From positions 20,421 through 84,420 of the forward strand of contig NZ_BAFU01000033.1 in NCBI RefSeq assembly GCF_000308495.1: DNA of 64,000 nucleotides, written 5' to 3'. How positions within the stretch are numbered: the first letter of the stretch is position 1; each line of letters opens with the position of its first letter. This document shows, piece by piece, positions 1-9,847 of the stretch. A model generated the notes under the pieces. That model was not told the DNA's origin and made no database searches. It worked only from the letters and a program-made list of their open reading frames with translations. The DNA is from Nocardia brevicatena NBRC 12119 (lineage in GTDB: Bacteria > Actinomycetota > Actinomycetes > Mycobacteriales > Mycobacteriaceae). The position numbers and the translations under genes were made by a program.

Positions 1-723
1 ATCGACGGCCAGGGAACTGGGCGCGGACACGGCGGCCAAGAGGGGTATTCCGGCGAGGACCGCCTTCTGGACGAGCTCGAAGGAGGCCCGACCGCTGACC
101 ATGAGCACCAGATCGCCGGCGGGGACACGGTCGGCCTGCAGCGCCCAGCCGATCACCTTGTCGACCGCGTTGTGGCGGCCGATGTCCTCCCGGACCACCA
201 GCGGGTCGCCGTGGGCGGTGAACAGACCGGCGGCGTGAAGCCCGCCGGTGGTGTGGAAGGCCGACTGCCGATCGCGCAAGGTATCGGGCAGCGCGAGCAG
301 GGTGTCCACGTCGATCAGCGGTGTCGGCGGCGGTAGCGGGAAGCGGGTGCGCCGCCGGACCTCGTCCAGCGCGGTTTTCCCGCAGAGACCGCAGGCGCCG
401 GTGGTGAGGAACGGCCGGGTCGGCAGCGGGACGGGGGTGGCGAAGGTGACGTCCAGGACGTTGTAGGTGTTGCGGCCCTGGTCGTCGGTGCCGGCGCAAT
501 AGCGGGCCGCGAGGATATCGGCGGTCGCGGTGATCACCGTTTCGCCGAACAGAAAACCGTGGACCAGATCGATATCGTTGCCCGGAGTGCGCATGGTGAC
601 GGTCAGCGATCGGCCGTTCGCCCGGATTTCCAAAGGTTCTTCGACCGCGAGAGTATCGGGACGGTGGATCTCACCGGACGCGGTGATACGCCGCATCTTG
701 CGGCGGGTGGTCACTCGGCTCAT
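1..723 (-). CDS. fdhD: Formate dehydrogenase accessory sulfurtransferase FdhD (3' end cut by window)
   Basis: FdhD passes sulfur from a cysteine desulfurase to the molybdenum cofactor of formate dehydrogenases in the cytoplasm. The reverse strand starts MSRVTTRRKMRRITASGEIH and carries the signature loop ACGLCGK (the CxxC pair is encoded near 382-393). The last visible residues, MVSGRASFELVQKAVLAGIP and onward, are the typical FdhD C-terminal core. The start ATG overlaps the stop of the upstream oxidoreductase in an ATGA, so the two are translationally coupled. The C-terminus runs off the left edge of the window. The identification rests on the motifs and on the neighbour, its expected client enzyme. 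Confidence 0.95.
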   Translation of the reverse strand, partial: MSRVTTRRKMRRITASGEIHRPDTLAVEEPLEIRANGRSLTVTMRTPGNDIDLVHGFLFGETVITATADILAARYCAGTDDQGRNTYNVLDVTFATPVPLPTRPFLTTGACGLCGKTALDEVRRRTRFPLPPPTPLIDVDTLLALPDTLRDRQSAFHTTGGLHAAGLFTAHGDPLVVREDIGRHNAVDKVIGWALQADRVPAGDLVLMVSGRASFELVQKAVLAGIPLLAAVSAPSSLAVD

Positions 724-3101
724 AGCGCGTCGTGGTCCACCCGGCCGGTATCGGTGTCCGGCGCGGTCGAGCGGTGCTCCGCCCGCGCCGGGGGGTGCGC
801 GGCCGGATGGGAAGTGCTGCGTTCCAGCCGAATGGGAATCGCCTTCGAAACCGGGGTATTGGATCGGGCCGCGACATGGTCGAGCGGTACCAGCGGGTTG
901 GTCTCGGGATAGTAGGCGGCGGCGTTGCCGCGCGGAGTCGGGTAGGCGACCAGGCGGAAGCCGTCGACACGCCGGGTTACGCCGTCGGTCCATTCGGCGA
1001 CCAGGTCGACGAGATCGCCGTCGGCGAAACCGAATTCGGTGATATCGGTGGCGTTCACCAGCACGACCCTGCGGCCGTTGTGGATTCCGCGGTAGCGGTC
1101 GTCGAGGCCGTAGATGGTGGTGTTGTACTGGTCGTGGCTGCGCATGGTCTGCAGGATCAGGCCACCGCGCGGGACCGGGACCCAGGTGAGGTCGTTCACC
1201 GCGAAATTGGCTCTGCCCGTGGTCGTATGGAATTCGCGGGCGTCGCGGGGCGGGTGGGGGAGCACGAAGCCGTTGCGTTGACGGACCCGGGTGTTGTAGT
1301 CGGCGCAGCCGGGCACGACCCGGACTATGGCGTCGCGGATCAGGTCGTAATCGGCGCGGAACCTCTCCCACGGCACCGGGTGGTCCGGGCCCAACAGTTC
1401 GCGGGCGAGTTCGCAGACGATGGCGACCTCACTGCGCAGGTGCGGGCTCACCGGTTTCAGCCGGCCGGTGGACAGGTGCACCATCGACATCGAATCCTCC
1501 ACCGAGACCTGCTGCCGCACCCCGTTCTGCAAGTCCAGATCGGTGCGGCCGAGGGTGGGCAGGATGAGGGCCGTTTCGCCGTGCACGATATGGCTGCGGT
1601 TGAGTTTCGTCGACACCTGCGCGGTGAGCGCGCAGCCGCGCAGCGCGGCCTCGGTGACCGCGGTATCGGGGGTGGCGGAGACGAAATTGCCGCCCATCCC
1701 GAAGAAGATACGGGCTCGTCCGTCGCGCATGGCGCGGATCGCGGCAACGGTGTCGAAACCGTGTTCGCGGGGAGCGCTGATACCGAATTCGCGGTCGAGT
1801 GCGGCGAGGAAGGGTTCGGGCATCTTCTCCCAGATGCCCATGGTGCGGTCGCCCTGGACGTTCGAATGGCCGCGCACCGGGCACACCCCGGCGCCCGGTT
1901 TGCCGATCATGCCGCGGGCCAGCAGCAGGTTCGTGATCTCTTCGATGGTGGCGACGCCGTGGGTGTGCTGGGTCAGACCCATGGCCCAGCAGACGATGGT
2001 GCGCTTCGAGGCCGCGACGAGGCGTGCGGTGCGGCGCAGTTGGTCGAGCGTCAGGCCGGTGGCCTCGACGACGGTGTCGAGGTCGACCGCGCGGATATGC
2101 CGCTCGTAGTCGGCGAAACCGGCGGTGTGGGCGTTGATGAAGCCCCGGTCGAGCACCGTGCCCGGTTTCTCGTCCTCGGCCTCGAACAGCAGCTTCGCCA
2201 GGCCCTGGAACAGGGCCATATCGCCGCCGATCCGGATTTGCAGGAAATCGTCGGCGATGGGCACACCGGTGACGAGGCCCTTGACCGTCTGCGGATCGCG
2301 GAAGCCGATGAGTCCGGTTTCCGGGAGCGGGTTCACCGCGATGACGTGGGCGCCGGCACCCTTGGCGTCGGCGAGGGCGCTGAGCATCCGCGGATGATTG
2401 GTGCCCGGATTCTGTCCGGCGACGATGATCAGGTCGGCGGCGGCGAAATCGTCGATGGTCACCGAGCCCTTGCCGATACCGATGGAGCCGGTGAGTGCGG
2501 TGCCGGACGACTCGTGGCACATATTGCTGCAGTCGGGGAGATTGTTGGTCCCGAAACTGCGCACCAGCAGCTGATACAGGAAGGCGGTCTCGTTGGCGGT
2601 GCGGCCGGAGGTGTAGAACACCGCTTCGTCGGGGGAGCCCAGGGCGCGCAGGTGGTCCGCGATCAGGCGATAGGCGTCGTCCCAGGAGATGGGGCGGTAG
2701 TGGGTGTCGCCGGGCCACAGCACCATGGGCTCGGTGAGCCGGCCCTGCCTGCCCAGCCAGTACCCGGATTTCTCGACCAGCTCGGCCACCGAATGGGCCG
2801 CGAAGAACTCTGGTCCGACCGTGCGCAGTGTCGCCTCCTCGCCGACCGCCTTGGCCCCGTTCTCGCAGAACTCGGCCGGTCGCCGATGCCCGGTGGGTTC
2901 CGGCCACGCGCAGCCGGGACAGTCGAAACCGTGTACCTGGTTGACCCGCGCCAAGGTGCGGGCAGTGCGTACGACGCCCATATCGGAGACGGCGCGGGCC
3001 ATCGCCACACCGACCGCTTTCATCCCTGCCGCCTGCTGGTGGGGTGGGGTGACGGTCAGCTCTGACTCGTCGATATCGTCGATCGGCCCGTTACGATGCA
3101 T
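720..3101 (-). CDS. FdhF/YdeP-family molybdopterin oxidoreductase
   Basis: A 793-residue molybdopterin-binding oxidoreductase alpha subunit, of the type annotated as formate-dehydrogenase-like (YdeP/TIGR01701 group). Near residue 58 it has FDCPGCAWPEP, a CxxC segment. The middle holds the cofactor-binding stretches GRTANETAFLYQLLVRSFGT and ARGMIGKPGAGVCPVRGHSN. The C-terminal molydop-binding domain includes LILQTMRSHDQYNTTIYG. No NADH-binding or separate iron-sulfur subunit gene lies beside it, which fits the stand-alone YdeP-type enzymes. The physiological substrate is not certain; formate is inferred from coupling to fdhD. The chosen ATG gives MHRNGPIDD, and a start further in is possible. 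Confidence 0.9.
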   Translation of the reverse strand: MHRNGPIDDIDESELTVTPPHQQAAGMKAVGVAMARAVSDMGVVRTARTLARVNQVHGFDCPGCAWPEPTGHRRPAEFCENGAKAVGEEATLRTVGPEFFAAHSVAELVEKSGYWLGRQGRLTEPMVLWPGDTHYRPISWDDAYRLIADHLRALGSPDEAVFYTSGRTANETAFLYQLLVRSFGTNNLPDCSNMCHESSGTALTGSIGIGKGSVTIDDFAAADLIIVAGQNPGTNHPRMLSALADAKGAGAHVIAVNPLPETGLIGFRDPQTVKGLVTGVPIADDFLQIRIGGDMALFQGLAKLLFEAEDEKPGTVLDRGFINAHTAGFADYERHIRAVDLDTVVEATGLTLDQLRRTARLVAASKRTIVCWAMGLTQHTHGVATIEEITNLLLARGMIGKPGAGVCPVRGHSNVQGDRTMGIWEKMPEPFLAALDREFGISAPREHGFDTVAAIRAMRDGRARIFFGMGGNFVSATPDTAVTEAALRGCALTAQVSTKLNRSHIVHGETALILPTLGRTDLDLQNGVRQQVSVEDSMSMVHLSTGRLKPVSPHLRSEVAIVCELARELLGPDHPVPWERFRADYDLIRDAIVRVVPGCADYNTRVRQRNGFVLPHPPRDAREFHTTTGRANFAVNDLTWVPVPRGGLILQTMRSHDQYNTTIYGLDDRYRGIHNGRRVVLVNATDITEFGFADGDLVDLVAEWTDGVTRRVDGFRLVAYPTPRGNAAAYYPETNPLVPLDHVAARSNTPVSKAIPIRLERSTSHPAAHPPARAEHRSTAPDTDTGRVDHDAL

Positions 3102-3137
3102 ACGGTCATTGTCCCCCGCGCGTCCCGAGCCCGCCGG

Positions 3138-4820
3138 TTACCGTTCCGCCGGAGGTTGGTTACCACGCGGGGCCGAATCGGCCGTCTGCGCCGGCGGATC
3201 GGTGTGGGCCTCTCGGTTTCGCTCGGGTGTGCTCGCCTTGCTCGGTGATTCGGACGGTGGTGTGGTGTCCGGCGCGAATACCTGCGTGTCCGTACCTCGA
3301 GCGCTGCCGGCCTTGGACCACGGTGTGTCGGCGGGCTGTTCTCGGTTACCGGTCTGCCCCGCGGAAACCGCGGTCGCCTTCTGCGAAGAGCGCTTCGCGG
3401 CGGCTGCGATCCGGGCCGCCGCGCGACCGGCACGCGACCACGGGGTCTGGGCCGCCTGGCGACGGGATGATTGCCGGGGATTCGATATCGGTGGACGAGC
3501 CGGCGACCGGTCGGTACTGCCCTGTGCTTGGCGGGTGGGGCCGGCGGGATGCTGTTCGTTCGAAGCGGTGGCCAACGGTGTCTGCTCGTGTACCCGCGGG
3601 GTCGTTTCGACGGGCCTGGACGAGGCCGTGTCCGCGGTTGCGGCGGGCCCCGTGTCCGCGGTTGCGGCGGGCCTGTCGAGCAGGGGTGTGGACTCGGCGT
3701 GGCGCGGGCTCTGCGCTGCCCCCTCGGTAGTGGTGGACCCGCTGTCCGCCGAATTCCTACCCGGCTCGTCGAGCGCGGTGCGGCCCGCCGGGTTGTCCGG
3801 CGCGGAAAGGGCCCGGCCCGGTTCGGCGGACGTGCCGGACACCGGCGGGGCGGTGGTCGGCGCGGCCGTCCCGGGCGGGTCGATACCGCGGTCCCCACGT
3901 TGCCCCTCGGTGGTGGCGGTATTGCTCCCCGGGGCGTTCTCGGGGGGCGTCGCGGTGAGCGGTCGCTGCGTTTCCGACGGTGGGCTCGAGAGCGCCTCCG
4001 GCGGTGGGGACGGCTGTGCGAATCTGTCGATCGGTTCGATACCGGTCGGCGGCGACACGGTGGATGAGGCGGGTGCCGGGACCGGTTCGCCGTCCACCGG
4101 AAGTTCGAGTCCGGGAGTGGTGAAGTCGAGCCCGGCCACCTTTTCGGCGAATGCTTCGGCATGGGACAGCATCGCGTCGGCGTGATCGTCCAACACCTTG
4201 GCGTAGCGCATCACTTCGTCGGGTTCGATGTGCAATACCGGCGCGCCTCCCGGCGGCACCCCGAGCGCATCGCTCGCCGCGCTGTACAGGGTACCGTTGA
4301 CCATCTGTTCGATCTTGTCCTCGAGCGGTTCGATAGCCTTGCCCAGTACTTCGGCGGCTATGTACCACACCAGCGTCTCCTGCAGGGACGAAAGGAGACG
4401 GCGTGCCGCGGCGGCTATGAGCGGACGCAGGACCAGACCGGCCGGGGTGAGCATCATCGCCGCATAGGTCACCGCAAGCGCGGCGAGTTCGGCCAGCACC
4501 GCGACCTGCACCACTTCGATGACATCGGCCGCGATATCGAGCGCCTTCGCCACCACACCGCACGCGGCATCCAACTGCGCCATATTTCCGGCGCTCATCC
4601 GGCCCCATGCCGCGAGCAATGCCTGATAGGACTCTCCGGAATAGACCGACCCCATGTCCTTGACCACACCGGTCGCCGACTCGTGGGTTTCCCGAACGTC
4701 GGTGGCGAAATCACTGACGTGCCGGGAGAGTTCACGTACTTGGTCGGCGTCGACATCCGGATATGGGAGGCCGAGAGCGTTGAGGATGAATACGACCTCG
4801 CTCGGTATCTGAATACTCAA
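3138..4820 (-). CDS. WXG100-like domain protein with proline-rich tail, ESX/CpnT-type N-terminus
   Basis: A roughly 560-residue protein whose N-terminal 240 residues form a helical WXG100-like domain. It begins LSIQIPSEVVFILNALGLPY and contains MGSVYSGESYQALLAAWGRM, the type seen at the N-terminus of CpnT-like ESX substrates. Two hydrophobic helices follow (AVLAELAALAVTYAAMML). The second half is low-complexity Pro/Thr/Ser/Ala. The longest open frame starts at 4982, but a TTG at 4820 has AGAAGG about nine bases upstream and matches the family N-terminus, so that start is preferred. No catalytic domain is visible in the tail. A role as secreted or cell-envelope protein is inferred. Confidence 0.72.
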   Translation of the reverse strand: MSIQIPSEVVFILNALGLPYPDVDADQVRELSRHVSDFATDVRETHESATGVVKDMGSVYSGESYQALLAAWGRMSAGNMAQLDAACGVVAKALDIAADVIEVVQVAVLAELAALAVTYAAMMLTPAGLVLRPLIAAAARRLLSSLQETLVWYIAAEVLGKAIEPLEDKIEQMVNGTLYSAASDALGVPPGGAPVLHIEPDEVMRYAKVLDDHADAMLSHAEAFAEKVAGLDFTTPGLELPVDGEPVPAPASSTVSPPTGIEPIDRFAQPSPPPEALSSPPSETQRPLTATPPENAPGSNTATTEGQRGDRGIDPPGTAAPTTAPPVSGTSAEPGRALSAPDNPAGRTALDEPGRNSADSGSTTTEGAAQSPRHAESTPLLDRPAATADTGPAATADTASSRPVETTPRVHEQTPLATASNEQHPAGPTRQAQGSTDRSPARPPISNPRQSSRRQAAQTPWSRAGRAAARIAAAAKRSSQKATAVSAGQTGNREQPADTPWSKAGSARGTDTQVFAPDTTPPSESPSKASTPERNREAHTDPPAQTADSAPRGNQPPAER

Positions 4821-5328
4821 GCCTCGAACCTTCTCACGTCGCAAACCCCCGGTGGCGAGAACCACCGAACCGTGCCCATTCTCATGATGGAACGCCGAAT
4901 CGCCTGTGGATCCGGCCTGGTATCGGTCGGTGACCGCTCGGATCGAATCCGGTCGTGCGGCCACCTCGACGCGGACCACCACCTAAGCAACCTATTGTGC
5001 CCTGCCATGGTCTGGAGGTGAACCCCTATGGGGGGAGGTCATGGCCGGTGTCACATCGACCGCTTCCGTTCGCTCGGTCGCGGCATCGGGCGGCCCCGAA
5101 TCGTGTCGTGCCGATATCACGGACGGAGGCGGCCGATTACGAGATTCTCGGATTGTCGTCCAGGGGTGACATGACACATCCGAACCGGTGGCTCGCTACT
5201 CGCCGGGGGAAATGATGGCCGCGGGCGGATACGAGCCGCGGTGACGGACGGCGGTACGCAGGTCGTCGAGCACTGCCCCGTCGGGTGCTGCCCTGTCGCT
5301 GTGCGGCCGTATCGGTCCGGGACCGATC
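4821..5328. other. Intergenic region upstream of the WXG100-like gene
   Basis: About 500 bases between two minus-strand genes. The short frames in it lack a credible ribosome-binding site or recognisable product. It presumably carries the promoter of the WXG100-like gene, whose AGAAGG lies at its left edge, and the 3' end of glpD. I see no repeat or RNA gene in it. Confidence 0.5.
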
Positions 5329-6870
5329 TCACGGTGTCGCGGACCATGCGGCCAGCGCCGCCGGGGCGGCGGCCGCGCGGTCGTGGGGAACCAGGCCGAT
5401 GCGGGTTCGGCGGTCGAGCAGGTCGGCCGGGTCCAAGGCGCCTTCATGAGTCACGGACCAGGCGAATTCGGCGGCGATGACGTCCATACCAGGGGCCACG
5501 GGAGCGGCGAGGGCCGGATCGGTCTCGGCGAGAGCGGCGATGGCGGGTGCTTCGCTGCCGTAACGGTCGATCAGGATCGGGGGCGCGCAGATCCGGTCGC
5601 GGGCCGGGCCGGCGACCGCACCGACCAGGGGGAGATCCTCGGTGCGGCAGGGTCCGGCCGAGAATCCGGCGTGCCGGACGGCGGCGTCCACCGCGTCCTC
5701 GGCCATGGTGCGGTAGGTGGTGAGCTTGCCGCCGACCACGGTGATGACGCCGACGGGTGAGGTCAGGACCGCGTGTTCGCGGGATATATCGGCGGTGCTG
5801 TCGACTCCGGTGCGCAGCAGTGGGCGCAGGCCGGCGAAGCCACCCCGGATATCGGCGTGGGTCAGGGGCGCGCGCAGGACGGCGTTGACGGTGTCGAGCA
5901 GGAAATCGATCTCCGTGTCGGTGGGGTGGGGTTCGTCGGGGACGGGACCGGGGGCGTCCTCATCGGTGAGGCCCAGGTAGACGCGGCCGTGGGCGGCCGG
6001 GAGGGCGAAGACGAAACGGCTGATACTGCCGGGGACCGGGACGGTGAGCGCGGCGGTGAGCCCGCCGAAGGATTCGGCGTCGAACACCAGGTGGGTGCCG
6101 CGGCTGGGACGTAGTTCGATACTCGGATCGACCTGGTCGGCCCAGACACCGGTGGCGTTGATCACCGCTCCGGCACGCACGGCGAGGGTTTCTCCGGTGC
6201 GGGTATCACGCAGGGACGCCGATTCCCCGGTGACCGCGCCGGCCGCCACCCGGGTGAGCACGGACGCGCCGTAGGAGGCGGCCGTACGGGCCAATGCGAC
6301 CACCAGACGGGCATCGTCCACCAGTTGACCGTCCCAGGCCTGGATACCGCCGCGCAGCCCGGCGCGGCGGACCGTCGGGGCCAGCCGCAGCACTTCGGCC
6401 GTCGACACCCGCCGGGATCGGGGCAACTGCGCGGCCGATGTGCCGGCGGCCCGGCGCAGCAGATCGCCCGCCGCGAAACCCACCCTGGTGAGGGTGCGCT
6501 GGGTCCGGGTGATGCCGGGTAGCAGCGGCACCAGCTGCGGAAGCGGGCGCACCAGGTGTGGTGCGGTGCGGGTGAGCAGGATCCCGCGCTCCATCGCGCT
6601 CTCGTGGGCGAGCCCGATATGGCCGCCCGCCAGATAGCGCAGCCCTCCGTGTACCAGCTTGGAGCTCCACCGGCTGGTGCCGAAGGCCAGATCCTGCCGT
6701 TCCACCAGGACGGTGCGCAGCCCGCGCGCCGCGGCGTCGAGGGCGACACCGGTCCCGGTTACCCCGCCGCCGATAACCAACAGGTCGACGCGGGGCTCGT
6801 CGCCCAGCGCGGTCAGTTCGCGCTGCCGCCTGGCCGCGTTCAGGGCGGAATCGGTATGCGGTAGCGACAT
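5329..6870 (-). CDS. glpD: Glycerol-3-phosphate dehydrogenase, FAD-dependent
   Basis: Oxidises sn-glycerol 3-phosphate to dihydroxyacetone phosphate at the membrane, feeding electrons to quinones. The 513-residue protein has the Rossmann FAD motif VIGGGVTGTGVALDAAARG near residue 32, then FGTSRWSSKLVHGGLRYLAG, a classic GlpD segment, and GGKLTTYRTMAEDAVDA near the C-terminal domain. The start ATG at 6870 (MSLPHTDSALN) is preceded by GAAAGGGTGAG; the open frame continues upstream but without family similarity. It is transcribed away from an alkyl-DHAP-synthase-like gene, so both promoters lie in the 350-base gap. Its product DHAP is the starting point for ether lipids, which matches the neighbour. 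Confidence 0.93.
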   Translation of the reverse strand: MSLPHTDSALNAARRQRELTALGDEPRVDLLVIGGGVTGTGVALDAAARGLRTVLVERQDLAFGTSRWSSKLVHGGLRYLAGGHIGLAHESAMERGILLTRTAPHLVRPLPQLVPLLPGITRTQRTLTRVGFAAGDLLRRAAGTSAAQLPRSRRVSTAEVLRLAPTVRRAGLRGGIQAWDGQLVDDARLVVALARTAASYGASVLTRVAAGAVTGESASLRDTRTGETLAVRAGAVINATGVWADQVDPSIELRPSRGTHLVFDAESFGGLTAALTVPVPGSISRFVFALPAAHGRVYLGLTDEDAPGPVPDEPHPTDTEIDFLLDTVNAVLRAPLTHADIRGGFAGLRPLLRTGVDSTADISREHAVLTSPVGVITVVGGKLTTYRTMAEDAVDAAVRHAGFSAGPCRTEDLPLVGAVAGPARDRICAPPILIDRYGSEAPAIAALAETDPALAAPVAPGMDVIAAEFAWSVTHEGALDPADLLDRRTRIGLVPHDRAAAAPAALAAWSATP

Positions 6871-7223
6871 CGTCTCACCCTTTCTCGGGCCGTCGGCCCG
6901 TATTCCCGTATAGGAGCCCCCCGTCGATCTCCATCGCGAGGATGGAAGCTGCCGCGGCCATGTCTTCGAGTCTGCCTCGTCGATATCCGGTGGCGCCGGA
7001 TCCGGGATGCCGGGTGATGTTCGTCGCACCTTACAGGCACAGCCATGCCCGAAATGTCGTTTTCCCTCGAGGAGCGAACAGACAGCACATCCGTGCCGGA
7101 GATCCGGTGGTCCGTCGTACCCGCGCTGGTGGAAGGGGTGGATGCGGTTCGACCGGGCCGGATCGGGGACCTCGGGCGGCATCCGGCCGCCCATAACGTC
7201 CACCAGGTGCGAGACTTGGGCTC
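6871..7223. other. Divergent promoter region between glpD and the FAD oxidase gene
   Basis: A 353-base gap between divergently transcribed genes. It contains the ribosome-binding site of glpD at its left edge and must hold both promoters. I see no recognisable operator or repeat, and the short open frames in it are not convincing genes. Confidence 0.5.
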
Positions 7224-8873
7224 GTGAACGAGACGTGGCAACCTATCGGCACCGACTCCGCCGCAAACCCCGGCGCGGGTCGTACCGCACCCGATATGGT
7301 GTGGGATGCCTGGGGCGTCCCCGAAGGACATGCCCCGCTGCCGGAACGGATCCGCGGCCTGCTGACGCAGGTCTTCGGAATCCCCGGCGAGCCGGCGGCA
7401 CGTCGCGATGAGGGCGATGTGCCGCTGCGCTCGACGGAGCTGTCCATGGCGCACCGTGCCGGTCTGAGCGCGGTGGTCGGCGCCGACCGGGTATCCACCG
7501 AACACCGCGACCGACTACATCACGCGGGCGGTAAGAGCACCCTCGATCTGCTTCGCCGCCGCGCCGACGGCCCGCAGGATGCCCCCGACGCCGTTGTCTT
7601 CCCCACCGACCACGACCAGGTCGCGGCGGTGCTCGCCTATTGCGCCGAGCAGGAGATCGCGGTGGTTCCGTTCGGCGGTGGAACCAGCGTGGTGGGCGGC
7701 CTCGAGCCGGTACGGGGGCGTTTCGAGACGGTGATCGCCCTGGATCTGCGCGGGCTGGACGGCCTGCTCGCGGTCGACCCGGTGAGCGGGACCGCGACCT
7801 TCGGCGCGGGCGTCACCGGACCGCGCGCCGAGGAACTGCTGGCCGCGCACGAGCTGTCATTGGGACATTTCCCGCAGAGTTTCGAATTCGCCAGTATCGG
7901 TGGATTCGCCGCCACGCGGTCATCGGGACAGGCCTCGTCCGGATACGGGCGGTTCGACGATATGGTGCAGCGCCTGCGTATCGCGACCCCCACCGGGACG
8001 GTGACGGTGGGCCGCGCGCCCGCCTCGGCGGCGGGGCCGGATCTGCGCGAACTGTTCCTCGGTTCCGAGGGCACACTCGGGGTTATCACGGAGGTGACAG
8101 CGCGGGTTCATCCGATCCCGGAGGACACCCGGTACGAGGCGTGGACGTTTCCGGATTTCGACACTGGGGCCGCGGCGCTGCGCGCGTTGGTGCGGTCCGG
8201 TGCCGCGCCGACCGTGCTGCGCCTGTCCGACGAGGCCGAAACCGCGCTCAACCTGGCCCGCGCCGGCGATATCGGTGGCACGGCGGTCGACGGCTGCCTG
8301 GCCGTGACGACCTTCGAAGGCACGCGCGCGCATATCGTGGCCCGGAGCGCAGAGGCCGCGGAGATCCTGCGCGCCGCCGGTGGGACCCCGCTGGGGCCGG
8401 AACCCGCCCGGCAGTGGGAACACGGTCGGTTCGCCGCCCCCTACCTGCGCGACGCCCTCCTGGACGTCGGGGTGCTGTGCGAAACCCTGGAGACCGCCGC
8501 CTGCTGGAGCGCGCTGCCCGAACTGAAGGCGAAGGTCACCGCCGCGCTGGTGGACCGGCTCACCGTCGGAGGGGCACCCGCGCTGGTGATGTGCCATATC
8601 TCACACACCTACCCGACCGGGGCCTCGCTGTACTTCACCGTCGTCGCCGCGATGCGCGACGATCCGATCGCTCGGTGGCAGGTGGCCAAACGAGCCGCGG
8701 GCGACGCCATCATGGCCGCCGGGGGAACCATCACCCACCATCACGCCGTCGGCGCCGACCACCGGGACTGGCTGCCCGAGGAAATCGGTGACCTGGGCGT
8801 CCGGGTGCTACGCGCGGTGAAACGCGAAATCGACCCTGCGGGCATCCTCAATCCGGGCACACTGTTGCCATGA
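7224..8873 (+). CDS. FAD-binding oxidase of the alkyl-dihydroxyacetonephosphate synthase (AgpS) family
   Basis: A 549-residue FAD-linked oxidase of the VAO/AGPS superfamily. The N-terminal FAD-binding part contains VVFPTDHDQVAAVLAYCAE and PFGGGTSVVGGLEPVRG. FASIGGFAATRSSGQASSGYGR and LGSEGTLGVITEVTARVHPI are typical of alkyl-DHAP synthases, and the C-terminus HHHAVGADHRDWLPEEIG followed by DPAGILNPGTL is the family ending. Alkyl-DHAP synthase swaps the acyl group of acyl-DHAP for a fatty alcohol, the first ether-lipid step. Actinobacterial members are often annotated this way without biochemical proof. It overlaps the next gene by four bases (ATGA), so the pair forms an operon. Confidence 0.85.
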   Translation: MNETWQPIGTDSAANPGAGRTAPDMVWDAWGVPEGHAPLPERIRGLLTQVFGIPGEPAARRDEGDVPLRSTELSMAHRAGLSAVVGADRVSTEHRDRLHHAGGKSTLDLLRRRADGPQDAPDAVVFPTDHDQVAAVLAYCAEQEIAVVPFGGGTSVVGGLEPVRGRFETVIALDLRGLDGLLAVDPVSGTATFGAGVTGPRAEELLAAHELSLGHFPQSFEFASIGGFAATRSSGQASSGYGRFDDMVQRLRIATPTGTVTVGRAPASAAGPDLRELFLGSEGTLGVITEVTARVHPIPEDTRYEAWTFPDFDTGAAALRALVRSGAAPTVLRLSDEAETALNLARAGDIGGTAVDGCLAVTTFEGTRAHIVARSAEAAEILRAAGGTPLGPEPARQWEHGRFAAPYLRDALLDVGVLCETLETAACWSALPELKAKVTAALVDRLTVGGAPALVMCHISHTYPTGASLYFTVVAAMRDDPIARWQVAKRAAGDAIMAAGGTITHHHAVGADHRDWLPEEIGDLGVRVLRAVKREIDPAGILNPGTLLP

Positions 8874-9847
8874 CCGACCCACAGCGGGGTGCGGTGCGCG
8901 CCGCCACCATGGTGACGAATCCGGCGTCCGGGCACGGTAGGGGACGCGATACCGCGGCGGCCGTCGCGGCGCGGCTGACCGAACGCGGTATCGAGGTCGG
9001 CGAGATCCACGGTTCATCGGCGGCCGAGACCCTGACGCGGCTGCGCGAGAACCTCGCCGGCTCCCGCCCGGACGCCGTGATCTGCGTCGGCGGCGACGGT
9101 ATGGTCTCGGCCGTCCTGGACGGGCTCGCCCACGGCGGGATTCCGTTGGCGCTGGTGCCCTGCGGTACCGGCAATGATCTGGCACGCGAATTCGATATCC
9201 CCGACGACGACCCGGTCGCCGCCGCCGACCTGGTGCTCGACGGTCGGGTGCGCGATATCGATCTGGGACTGATCGAATCCGAGCCCCTCGGCGTGGGGAC
9301 GGGCGCCGACCGCCCCCACACGGTGAACACCGTGTCCATGTGGTTCGCGACCATCGCCGCGACCGGTTTCGACGCCCGGGTCACCCTGCGCGCCAACCGG
9401 ATGCGCCATCCGCGCGGCCCGCTGCGGTACAGCATCGCCGCGCTCGCCGAACTCGTCCACGGCACCGCGGTGCCGTATCACATCGAGCTCTCGCACCGCG
9501 GTGAAACGCGGGCGACGGTCGCGGACATCGAGGCGGTGATGGTGGCGGTGGGCAATACCACCACCTATGGCGGTGGAATGCTGATCTGCCCCGACGCCGT
9601 CGTCGACGATGGGCAGCTGGAGGTCACCGTGGTCGGCGCGGTCTCGCGCCTGGAAATGCTGCGTCTGCTGCCCGCCCTGGCCTCGGGCCGGCGGGTAGAC
9701 CATCCGGCCGTCACCCAGTATCGCGCCGAGTGGTTGCGGCTCGATTCCCCGGGCGCCCCGGCCACCGCGGACGGTGAACCCGCGGGCACGCTGCCGGTGA
9801 CGATGCGCAGTGTGCCAGGGGCATTGCCGCTGTTGGTCCCCGCATGA
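8870..9847 (+). CDS. Diacylglycerol/lipid kinase family protein (DgkB/YegS-like)
   Basis: A 325-residue soluble lipid kinase of the DAGK catalytic-domain family. It shows MVTNPASGHGRGRDTA near the N-terminus, the nucleotide-binding ICVGGDGMVSAVLDGLA, and PCGTGNDLAREFDIP, the two hallmark glycine-rich motifs. A C-terminal beta-sandwich segment includes VGNTTTYGGGMLICPDAVVD. It would phosphorylate diacylglycerol or a related lipid; the exact acceptor cannot be read from sequence. Coupling to the AgpS-like gene and proximity to glpD suggest a glycerolipid role. The start ATG overlaps the upstream stop. Confidence 0.9.
   Translation: MTDPQRGAVRAATMVTNPASGHGRGRDTAAAVAARLTERGIEVGEIHGSSAAETLTRLRENLAGSRPDAVICVGGDGMVSAVLDGLAHGGIPLALVPCGTGNDLAREFDIPDDDPVAAADLVLDGRVRDIDLGLIESEPLGVGTGADRPHTVNTVSMWFATIAATGFDARVTLRANRMRHPRGPLRYSIAALAELVHGTAVPYHIELSHRGETRATVADIEAVMVAVGNTTTYGGGMLICPDAVVDDGQLEVTVVGAVSRLEMLRLLPALASGRRVDHPAVTQYRAEWLRLDSPGAPATADGEPAGTLPVTMRSVPGALPLLVPA

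Noticed and set aside
732-3065. Long plus-strand open frame opposite the molybdopterin oxidoreductase
   Set aside because: A GC-rich antisense shadow; the translation is Gly/Val/His-rich with no motif, while the minus strand matches a known family along its whole length.
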